A stretch of 23,189 nt of DNA from Oligoflexales bacterium. Its GTDB lineage: Bacteria; Bdellovibrionota; Oligoflexia; Oligoflexales; Oligoflexaceae. Position 1 is the first letter of the stretch; each line of letters starts with the position of its first letter. Positions 7,562-14,083 of the stretch are shown piece after piece. Below the pieces are notes generated by a model that saw only the letters and a program-made list of their open reading frames with translations, made no database searches and had not been told where the DNA came from. A program made the translations under genes and the position numbers. Where the stretch lies: contig JADFZC010000005.1 in assembly GCA_015232735.1 (NCBI GenBank), forward strand, positions 1-23,189, written 5' to 3'.

Positions 7562-7646
7562 TAAATAATGAAAGTTGATAAAAAGACTGTTAACCTGTTT
7601 TATTTTGATGTATTTTTTTATTGAAAATACGCATAAGGAAACAGCT

Positions 7647-8984
7647 GTGACAAATTTAGACTCATTGGAGATATCAGGTGGCAGGAAACTTTCCGGAGGA
7701 AGAATCTCGATAGCGGGAAGCTCAAATCAGGTAACAAAATGCATAATAGCATCGATGCTTACTGATGAAGATGTAATCATTAAGGATGCTCCCGTGGTTG
7801 ATGAAAGACGGATAGTCGAGGGACTTTTCACCTCCCTTGGCGGGGAAATCAAGCATATTGACGAAGGTGTTCTGAAGTTCAATGGGAAAACCCTTCAAAA
7901 TCATACGATACCCAAAACACAGTGCCAGAAGAACAGGATTTCTGTCCTTACTGCGGGCCCTTTGCTTCACAGGTTCGGCAAGGTATCCTTCTATGGTGTT
8001 CTTGGAGGCGACAGGATTGGAAAGAGGCCGGTCAACTTTCATATTGAAGCGCTCAGGAAAATGGGGGCGCATGTCGAGTACGACGACGACAACTATCATC
8101 TGAGCGTGGAAGACCACGGTTTGAGAGGCGCTCAGATAACTCTGCCGTTTCCTTCCGTAATGACAACTGAAAATATCCTGATTGCCGCAACGCTGGCAAA
8201 GGGAAGAACAATAATCGAAAATGCGGCAATAGAACCGGAAATCATAGAATTGACCAAAATGCTTCAAAAGATGGGGGCCGATATCTCCCTTGATGCGAAT
8301 AGGACTTTCATTATCGAGGGTGTCAAGAAACTTCGCGGATGTGAGGTCAGGTGCATGGTGGACAGAAACCAGGTGGTTTCATTTGCCGTTGCAGCACTGG
8401 CCACAGGGGGGGATGTCTTTATCAAGGGCGTTCCGCATGATCCAGTCTACAACTTTTTAAATTTCATTCAGCGCATGGGCGCCGAATTCAAAATAAATTC
8501 CGAAGGTCTCTATGTCAAGGCTCCGGCGCACGGTGGTCTTTTGGGCACCCACATTGAAGTGGACGTTCACCCAGGATTCATGACGGACTGGCAGCAGCCT
8601 TTCATGGTTCTTTTTACGCAAGCCAGGGGTATTAGCATAATACACGAAACGGTATTTGAGGAAAGGCTTGGCTACACCGATTTTCTTAACAAGATGGGTG
8701 CAAGCATTACAGTAAGCACAAAGTGCCTTGGAGAGGTTCCTTGCAGATATAGAAACAGAAATTATATTCATTCAGCGATAATTCAGGGAGGCACGCCGCT
8801 TCACTGCGGTAGTTTTTCACTTCCGACCGACATACGCGCGGGCAAGTGTCTTGTCATAGCCGCGCTCGTGGCCGATGGCACAACAAAACTTACCAATATT
8901 CATGAACTTGAAAGAAAATATGACAACCTTGTTCCAAAGCTTCAGGAAATGGGTGCAAGCATAAAAATGGTAACAGGCAAGTGA
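7647..8984 (+). CDS. MurA-family enolpyruvyl transferase paralogue lacking the catalytic lysine
   Basis: The 446-aa product aligns along its length with UDP-GlcNAc 1-carboxyvinyltransferase (MurA), which transfers enolpyruvate from PEP to UDP-GlcNAc in peptidoglycan synthesis. Retained motifs are GPLLHRFG, RPVNFH (Arg127, equivalent of Arg120), TDWQQPF (Asp305 region), HETVFEERLGY, TDIRAG and the ERKY arginine. Two key sites differ. The mobile-loop cysteine (Cys115 in E. coli) is Asp122 in GGDRIGKRP, a change that gives fosfomycin insensitivity in other MurAs. The PEP-binding Lys22 is Ser26 in AGSSNQ. It may therefore be a diverged paralogue with altered or no MurA activity. The start is GTG 7647 with AAGGAA upstream; a TTG at 7575 would add 24 atypical residues. 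The gene lies between the two palindromic element copies, with the kinase gene downstream. Confidence 0.82.
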   Translation: MTNLDSLEISGGRKLSGGRISIAGSSNQVTKCIIASMLTDEDVIIKDAPVVDERRIVEGLFTSLGGEIKHIDEGVLKFNGKTLQNHTIPKTQCQKNRISVLTAGPLLHRFGKVSFYGVLGGDRIGKRPVNFHIEALRKMGAHVEYDDDNYHLSVEDHGLRGAQITLPFPSVMTTENILIAATLAKGRTIIENAAIEPEIIELTKMLQKMGADISLDANRTFIIEGVKKLRGCEVRCMVDRNQVVSFAVAALATGGDVFIKGVPHDPVYNFLNFIQRMGAEFKINSEGLYVKAPAHGGLLGTHIEVDVHPGFMTDWQQPFMVLFTQARGISIIHETVFEERLGYTDFLNKMGASITVSTKCLGEVPCRYRNRNYIHSAIIQGGTPLHCGSFSLPTDIRAGKCLVIAALVADGTTKLTNIHELERKYDNLVPKLQEMGASIKMVTGK

Positions 8985-9148
8985 CCGTTGGCTGCATGGA
9001 AATCTGCCTAAAACTTAACCATGCTTATCGATGAGAAAAAATGGCTCTTTTTTCTTGTTTTTGTGTAAACATAAATATACACTAAAACCTCAAATTCATG
9101 ACGTACTTTTTATATTCTAACTATTATCTCCAAACATGGAGCGATTTG

Positions 9149-9847
9149 ATGCTAATTATTGTAGAAGGAAATATTGGGGTTGGAAAATCGACATTGTCAC
9201 GAAAACTTGCAGAGGAGTATGACTTCAGGCTATTTGAAGAGGGAGCCGATACAAATGCTGACTTCAAGCAATACCTAAGCCTGTACTACAGGGAGCCTTC
9301 GAGGTATGCCCTCGAAATGCAGTTCTGGCTTTTGAGTACGAGATTCAGGCAGCACCAGGAGGCAATTGAACATATTCATAACACGGGGCAGTGCTGTATA
9401 ATGGACCGCTCCATCTATGGAGACACCGTATTTGCCAAGAGAAACTATCTGGACGGAAATATTTCAAGGCTTGGCTACGACTCGTACAGAAAACACCGCG
9501 ATGTCATGCTCCGTTTCCTGATGGTGCCGCAGCTCACAATTTATCTTGACGCTCCATCCGACGTATGTCTCAACAGAATTGCCATGAGGAACAGAAGTGC
9601 GGAAGCCGGAATACCAATAACATACCTTGAAGGACTCTCTTCCCTTTATAAGGAATTGCTGGTCGAACTTGAAGAGAGAAACTCGACAGTGGAAATAATA
9701 GACTGGTCGACTTTCCAGTCGGTTGACGTCGTAAAGTCAAGGATCGAAGGATTTCTGACAGATTACCGCTGGAACGGATTCAAGCATTTTGCCGGGCTTC
9801 TGCTCAAGAAGTCGCAGGAGATTCCGGAGAATAAGGTTATTAATTAG
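9149..9847 (+). CDS. Deoxynucleoside kinase (dNK family)
   Basis: This 232-aa protein belongs to the deoxynucleoside kinase family, which phosphorylates salvaged deoxynucleosides to dNMPs. The P-loop is GNIGVGKST (7-15). The DRS motif is MDRSIYGDTVFAK (Asp86-Arg87-Ser88). The arginine-rich lid region is NRIAMRNRSAEAG. The FEEGADTN and EMQFWLLSTRFRQ stretches match the substrate-binding helices. Deoxyadenosine or deoxyguanosine is the usual substrate of bacterial members, but specificity cannot be read here. An earlier in-frame ATG at 9098 adds 17 residues; GGAG 7 nt before ATG 9149 and the start of homology favour 9149. The last base of the TAG stop is the first base of a perfect 12-bp hairpin. 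Confidence 0.88.
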   Translation: MLIIVEGNIGVGKSTLSRKLAEEYDFRLFEEGADTNADFKQYLSLYYREPSRYALEMQFWLLSTRFRQHQEAIEHIHNTGQCCIMDRSIYGDTVFAKRNYLDGNISRLGYDSYRKHRDVMLRFLMVPQLTIYLDAPSDVCLNRIAMRNRSAEAGIPITYLEGLSSLYKELLVELEERNSTVEIIDWSTFQSVDVVKSRIEGFLTDYRWNGFKHFAGLLLKKSQEIPENKVIN

Positions 9848-9873
9848 CCGCTGCCGCTTTCAGCGGCAGCGGC
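9847..9873 (+). terminator. Strong GC-rich hairpin at the stop codon of the kinase gene
   Basis: GCCGCTGCCGCT (9847-9858) and AGCGGCAGCGGC (9862-9873) form a perfect 12-bp stem with loop TTC. It begins on the last base of the kinase stop codon. No T-tract follows, so it is not a standard intrinsic terminator; it may stabilise the mRNA end or belong to a repeat. Downstream, GAGCGAAGCGA (within 9880-9900) is shared with a second short hairpin at 15764-15796. Confidence 0.55.
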
Positions 9874-9935
9874 GTATCCTGGCGAGCGAAGCGAGCATAG
9901 GATCTGCCCCGAAATATCCCCATTTAAAATATTTG

Positions 9936-10121
9936 GTAGCTTCTCAAAAACGTCTGGTAATTCCATGTTTCGATACCCGAGTCCCGATTTTCCGATATCC
10001 GAATTTCGATTCCGATCCAGGCTCATGTAAGTGCTCGAAAATAAACAGGATCGGGATCGGGATCGAAATCCGGATATCGGAAAATCGGGACTCGGGTTAC
10101 CAGACGTTTTTGAGAAGCTAC
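9936..10121. repeat. Palindromic MITE-like element, copy 2
   Basis: The same 25-bp perfect inverted ends as copy 1 lie at 9936-9960 and 10097-10121. The flanks AATATTTG (9928-9935) and AATACTTG (10122-10129) match at 7 of 8 bases, again an 8-bp target duplication. The asymmetric segment next to the arm (TTCCATGTTTCGAT) is at the left here but, complemented, at the right in copy 1. The central CTCATGTAAGTGC segment points the same way in both copies. A GATCGG unit is repeated more often than in copy 1. The copies bracket the murA-like and kinase genes. Apparent reading frames here are not genes. Confidence 0.78.
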
Positions 10122-10148
10122 AATACTTGTTAATATAGATGGTCAGGG

Positions 10149-10313
10149 ACTGGTGGAGCATAACACAAATTTTTTCTAATGAGGTCGGCCCTCTTTTCCC
10201 CTGACAGCGTCGTTCGTTGATCATTTATTTCCGATAAACTCACTTCTCGCTCCTTGTCAGGAAAAAAGATGACTCGACCTCATTAGAAAAAATTTGTGTT
10301 ATGCTCCACTAGT
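10149..10313. repeat. Long palindromic element overlapping the permease 3' end
   Basis: The arms at 10149-10187 and 10275-10313 pair over 39 bp with one mismatch (10152). The pairing continues inward with a few mismatches (TCTTTTCCCCTGAC region with GTCAGGAAAAAAGA). The loop is about 50 bp. On the minus strand the loop contains CAAGGAGCGAGAAG (10256-10243), then GTTTAT-CGGAA-ATAAAT, resembling the cores of the elements at 7252 and 19292. If the ends are at 10155 and 10307, the flanks ACTGGT and ACTAGT could be a target duplication, but the site is itself palindromic so this is ambiguous. The right arm supplies the last eight codons and the stop of the permease gene. Confidence 0.7.
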
Positions 10314-11641
10314 TTTTGATCCGTCGTCCACTCTTTATTCTTTAAAACCTCCTGCCAATTCATCAGAATATTTAGAACAATTGCAACAATGCTGCCGGAA
10401 ATTATGCTGCTGCTGAAGAGAATCCGGAAGAGTTCTGGCATTTTGTCAAACACCCCCGGAACCGCCGCTATACCCAAACCAACGGCAAGTGAACAGCCTG
10501 CAATCAGCATATTGGGGGAATGGTTGAAATCAACCGTGTTCAGAATCCTTATGCCGGAAACGGCAACCATACCGAACATCGCCAACATTGCGCCGCCTAA
10601 AACCGGAATGGGAATGATTGTTGTCAGTGCTGCAAATTTGGGAAGGACTCCAAATATCATCAAAATCATGCCGGCAGCTACAACCACATATCGGCTGCTG
10701 ACCTTTGTCAATGCTAGGAGACCAGTATTCTGGGCAAATGCAGTATAGGGAAAGGCGTTGAAGATCCCTCCCAAAATCTGGGCCAAACCTTCGGCGCGTA
10801 AACCTCGGACGAGATCCTCCCGTTCTATGGAGTAGTTACAGAGTCTGCCGGTGCCGATGAAGACACCGATTGATTCGATCATACTGATCGTTACGACAAT
10901 CCACATAGTAAGAATTCCAGTGAGGTGGAATGTCGGAAATCCGAAAGAAAAGGGGACGACGAGGTTAACCCAGTTTGCTTTTGCAACCTCGCCGAAATGC
11001 ATGATCCCCATCCCAGCTCCAACAAGGGATCCTACGATAATGCCGAGGAGAACAGAGATCGCTTGCAAAAAGCCCTTGAAACACCTGTTGATGAGTACAA
11101 TCAAAAGAAGTACGAAACCGCTGAGCAGAAGATTTTCAAAAGAGCCGAAGCCAGCGGATCCGGCGCCACCTGCGGCATGATTCATTGCAACAGGAGTCAG
11201 TGAAAGGCCTATGACTGTCATTATCGAACCTATGACCACTGGAGGAAAGAAGCGGGTAAGCCGGCTCAAAAATGGAGCACTGAGAAATACCAGAGCACCC
11301 GAACCGATGATAGCACCGTAGATAGCTCTTATTCCCATCTGTGAACCGATGGCAATCATGGGACTTACGGCGGTGAACGAGCAACCGAGAACAACCGGCA
11401 GTCGAATGCCGATAAACCGACCTATTCCAATCGTCTGAAGCAGAGTGGCCATTCCACAGGTAAAAAGGTCCGCCGACACCAGGTACGAAACCTCGTTGGA
11501 GGTGAGTTTCAACGCACCGCCCAGGAGGAGCGGAACAATAATGGCGCCTGCGTACATAGCCAGTACATGTTGAAGCCCCAGTGGAACCAGTTTGGTGACT
11601 GTAATTTTGTCATCGATTTTACTACGGTCTCTATGACACAT
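10283..11641 (-). CDS. NCS2 family purine/uracil permease (PbuX-like)
   Basis: This 452-aa inner-membrane protein with 12 to 14 hydrophobic segments belongs to the nucleobase:cation symporter-2 family, which imports xanthine, urate or uracil with protons or sodium. Signatures include GLQHVLAMYAGAIIVPLLLGGAL near the N-terminus, Glu256 in SMIESIGVF (the substrate-contacting glutamate of TM8), and FPYTAFAQNTGLLALTKV with the NAT motif at QNTG (304-307). The GRLCNYSIEREDLVRGLRAEG stretch is closest to PbuX-type xanthine permeases as I recall them. The start has AAAGGA upstream. The final residues VEHNTNFF and the stop are encoded inside a palindromic repeat, so the native C-terminus has been replaced or extended. 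No purine riboswitch is visible upstream. Confidence 0.9.
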   Translation of the reverse strand: MCHRDRSKIDDKITVTKLVPLGLQHVLAMYAGAIIVPLLLGGALKLTSNEVSYLVSADLFTCGMATLLQTIGIGRFIGIRLPVVLGCSFTAVSPMIAIGSQMGIRAIYGAIIGSGALVFLSAPFLSRLTRFFPPVVIGSIMTVIGLSLTPVAMNHAAGGAGSAGFGSFENLLLSGFVLLLIVLINRCFKGFLQAISVLLGIIVGSLVGAGMGIMHFGEVAKANWVNLVVPFSFGFPTFHLTGILTMWIVVTISMIESIGVFIGTGRLCNYSIEREDLVRGLRAEGLAQILGGIFNAFPYTAFAQNTGLLALTKVSSRYVVVAAGMILMIFGVLPKFAALTTIIPIPVLGGAMLAMFGMVAVSGIRILNTVDFNHSPNMLIAGCSLAVGLGIAAVPGVFDKMPELFRILFSSSIISGSIVAIVLNILMNWQEVLKNKEWTTDQKLVEHNTNFF

Positions 11642-11663
11642 TTTTTTCCTTTACTTGCTTAGC

Positions 11664-11708
11664 TATATCACCATATTTTCCTCCTATGTCAAACCACGAC
11701 AGACATAG
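11664..11708 (-). promoter_or_regulatory. Candidate promoter with overlapping inverted repeat for the permease
   Basis: On the minus strand TTGACA (11687-11692) and GATATA (11664-11669) are separated by 17 nt, placed just before the permease. A perfect 7-bp inverted repeat, CTATGTC (11684-11690) with GACATAG (11702-11708), overlaps the -35. A regulator could act there. The spacer also contains AGGAGG followed by a 3-codon ATG frame; if transcription began further upstream this would be a mini leader peptide. Confidence 0.4.
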
Positions 11709-11832
11709 CCTAAAGTTTAGATGAAGAAACCCAGATCCTTTACCATTGGTGAATATTTAGTTTCAAGCTTAATTTCCTTGTTTTCCCCCCTGATTTTCAA
11801 GGTTTCATCCCAGAGTTGCAAGGTGAATATAT

Positions 11833-11860
11833 AACAATGATTTCAATATATTGAATTGTT
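11833..11860. promoter_or_regulatory. Palindrome in the permease/protease divergent spacer
   Basis: TTCAATATATTGAA (11842-11855) is a perfect 14-bp palindrome, enclosed by AACAAT (11833-11838) and ATTGTT (11855-11860). It lies 116 bp before the protease start and 192 bp from the permease start. It could be an operator, but AT-rich palindromes occur by chance. The rest of the 329-bp spacer (11642-11970) holds only the permease promoter candidate and a ribosome binding site; I see no RNA gene in it. Confidence 0.3.
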
Positions 11861-11970
11861 AAAATCGACAGCATGGTTCACATTTGTTAAAACTTGGCAC
11901 ACGAACAGGGGGGGATTCCCGGGAGGATAATCGAAACCCAATGTTTCTTCTTTGCAAAACAGGAATTTAT

Positions 11971-12798
11971 ATGACTTTCGGATTAAAAATCTTTCTATTG
12001 ACTGCAATTTCGTGCCTGTCCGCCTGCCGGTATGGACCAAATACCGATGATTTATCCGTCTCAAGCCATTCCCATGTCGTTGGAGGGCGTGAAGCTCCCC
12101 AGCACGCCTATCCGTTTATGGTTTCGATCTTTGGAGAAAGCAGCCGGCAGACAATCTGCGGAGGTTCGCTTATCGCACCCAAGGTTGTTCTGACGGCAGC
12201 CCACTGCCTGTCTGAAGTTTGGTTTCCAGCGTCGAAATATTCAATTCGAATAGGCAAGCATAACATGATCCAGAAGGAAGATAGCGAGGAAACGATCAAA
12301 ATAGCCAAAATCGTGACACATCCTGACTTTTCGGCAGGGGACAGAGGGTTTAAAAATGACATCGCACTAATTTTTCTCAGGGAAAAGAGTAAATTTGCTC
12401 CCATTAAATTGAACAGAAATCATGCTCTTCCGGAGAGTGGCTCGATGCTTCGGGTAATCGGCTGGGGGTTTATCCATGAAGAGGCTTTCTATATTCCGCA
12501 AAATACCCTTCTTGAGGTGGATCTTCCAGTCGTTGATAATGAGACCTGCAGGGGGCTTAACCGTGAGTTTGACATTCAGGAAAGTCAGTTATGTGCCGGT
12601 TACCTTGATGGAAATACAAAAAAGGACGCCTGCAATGGAGATTCCGGGGGGCCGCTGTTCAGCCCCGATGGAGAGAGATTTCTTTTTGGAATAATAAGCG
12701 GAGGCAGTGGCTGTGCACGGCCAAAATTACCGGCATTTTATACCCGGGTTTCACATTATGTGGACTGGATTGAAAGGAAGATAGGACCTCTGCCCTGA
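11971..12798 (+). CDS. Trypsin-like serine protease (S1A), predicted lipoprotein
   Basis: This 275-aa protein starts with a lipoprotein signal peptide (MTFGLKIFLLTAISC) with lipobox LSAC, so Cys19 would be lipidated. The chymotrypsin-fold domain begins at VVGG (36-39) and carries a complete triad: His78 in TAAHC, Asp130 in NDIAL and Ser225 in GDSGGP. Asp219, six residues before the serine, sets trypsin-like Arg/Lys specificity. Three usual disulfide pairs are present (ICGG with AHC; ETC with QLC; DAC with GSGC). The residue before VVGG is His, not Arg or Lys, so trypsin self-activation is not obvious. ATG 11971 is preceded by AGGA at 7 nt; upstream starts at 11884 and 11941 lack good spacing or a signal peptide. 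A periplasmic or cell-surface location is expected. No inhibitor gene is adjacent. Confidence 0.92.
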   Translation: MTFGLKIFLLTAISCLSACRYGPNTDDLSVSSHSHVVGGREAPQHAYPFMVSIFGESSRQTICGGSLIAPKVVLTAAHCLSEVWFPASKYSIRIGKHNMIQKEDSEETIKIAKIVTHPDFSAGDRGFKNDIALIFLREKSKFAPIKLNRNHALPESGSMLRVIGWGFIHEEAFYIPQNTLLEVDLPVVDNETCRGLNREFDIQESQLCAGYLDGNTKKDACNGDSGGPLFSPDGERFLFGIISGGSGCARPKLPAFYTRVSHYVDWIERKIGPLP

Positions 12799-12904
12799 CT
12801 GAAATTAAAAGAGTGTTTTCTGTGATGGCAACGACATATTGACTAATTACTTTTCAGTATATAGGTTGTATCTGAGTTTCTGATTTTTCAATTATAAAAG
12901 GTGC

Positions 12905-14083
12905 ATGATGATTCAATTAAAGGAAGCCTCAAAACTCATATACGACTCTGTAATCAGGTTTACACCGAAGGAAACCGTTTCAATCGAAAATTCACTGGGA
13001 AGAATCCTGTTTCAGGATATACTTTCAGATATGGACGCTCCGCCGTTTGACAGAGTCAGCATGGATGGATATGCCGCAAGGCGCGAAGATTTAAAAAGCG
13101 AACTGACACTCCTGGAGTCAGTCATGGCGGGTCATAGTCCGAAATATTCCATTGGAAAAAATGAGTGTTCCAAAGTCATGACAGGGGGAATTGTTCCCTC
13201 TGGTGCCGATCTTGTCTTTATGGTCGAACATTCCAGGGTTCAGGAAAACGGAAAGATAGTTTTCACGGGAAGCCAGACTGCCGACAACATTTCAAAAAAG
13301 GGGGAGCTTGTAAAAAAAGGCGAGACTGTCCTTGAAAAAGGGACCAGGATAAAACCTCAGCATATAAGTGTTATGGCAGGCTCTGGTGTTTGCAGTGTGG
13401 ATGTGTACTCGGCGCCGAAGGTTTCTGTCATAGTCACAGGAGACGAGGTAGTCGAACCATTTGTGAAACCATCCGAAACACAGATAAGAAACACCAATGG
13501 ACTGCAGCTTATCGGGCAGCTTTTCCAGATGGGAATAAAAGGCAAATATTACGGCATCGTAAAGGACGATAAGAATCTGATCAGCCAAACGTTTGAAAAA
13601 GCGCTTGCCGAAAATGATGTCGTGCTTTTTACCGGTGGAGTTTCGATGGGGGATTTCGATTTTGTGATAGAAATCATGCGTGAAAAATGCACCTACCTTC
13701 CGTTTCAGGAGATAGCCATCAAACCAGGAAAGCCTACCACGTTCGGCATGGTCAATGACAAATATTGCTTTGGAATTCCTGGGAATCCCCTCTCGGCGTT
13801 CTGTGTTTTCGAGCTTCTGATCAAAGAATTTCTATACAGGCTGATGGGGCATGACCTGATACATGCCGCCATCAGGATGCCCCTTTCAGAAGATCTTGAC
13901 GTAAGTAATCCGGATCGCGAAAGATGGATTCCTGTAATATTAAAAAGCGGCCTTGTAGTACCGATCCACGCCAAGGGTTCGGCTCACAGCAACGCCCTGG
14001 TCCATGCCGACGGGCTAATATCATGCCCGGCAAACACCCGAAAGCTGATAAAAGGAACGATAGTCGATGTTAGACAGATTTGA
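12905..14083 (+). CDS. moeA: Molybdopterin molybdenumtransferase MoeA
   Basis: MoeA inserts molybdate (or tungstate) into adenylated molybdopterin. The 392-aa length fits the family. Typical motifs are PPFDRVSMDGYAAR (about 39-52), VMTGGIVPSGAD, the MoCF-binding core VIVTGDEVVEP (about 174-184), FTGGVSMGDFDF (about 241-252), and the domain III sequences KPGKPTTFG and GIPGNPLSAF. Two tandem ATG codons (12905, 12908) are possible starts; AAAGG lies 3 or 6 nt upstream. The moaA start lies inside its last 17 bp, so the two are translationally coupled. Tungsten use cannot be excluded. Confidence 0.95.
   Translation: MMIQLKEASKLIYDSVIRFTPKETVSIENSLGRILFQDILSDMDAPPFDRVSMDGYAARREDLKSELTLLESVMAGHSPKYSIGKNECSKVMTGGIVPSGADLVFMVEHSRVQENGKIVFTGSQTADNISKKGELVKKGETVLEKGTRIKPQHISVMAGSGVCSVDVYSAPKVSVIVTGDEVVEPFVKPSETQIRNTNGLQLIGQLFQMGIKGKYYGIVKDDKNLISQTFEKALAENDVVLFTGGVSMGDFDFVIEIMREKCTYLPFQEIAIKPGKPTTFGMVNDKYCFGIPGNPLSAFCVFELLIKEFLYRLMGHDLIHAAIRMPLSEDLDVSNPDRERWIPVILKSGLVVPIHAKGSAHSNALVHADGLISCPANTRKLIKGTIVDVRQI

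Noticed and set aside
9936..10121. CRISPR array or tandem-repeat locus
   Set aside because: The repeats are inverted, occur singly per locus and have no regular spacers.
9789..10224. Overlapping frames on both strands (114 and 126 codons) after the kinase gene
   Set aside because: They run through palindromic repeats; similar peptides appear at both repeat copies because the DNA is repeated, not because a protein is encoded.
11676..11686. AGGAGG with a three-codon ATG frame upstream of the permease as a leader peptide
   Set aside because: It lies between the -35 and -10 of the best promoter, so it would not be transcribed unless a further upstream promoter exists.
11642..11970. Purine or xanthine riboswitch before the NCS2 permease
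   Set aside because: I could not find the conserved purine-riboswitch core or an NMT1-like fold; only a 7-bp inverted repeat overlapping the -35 is present.
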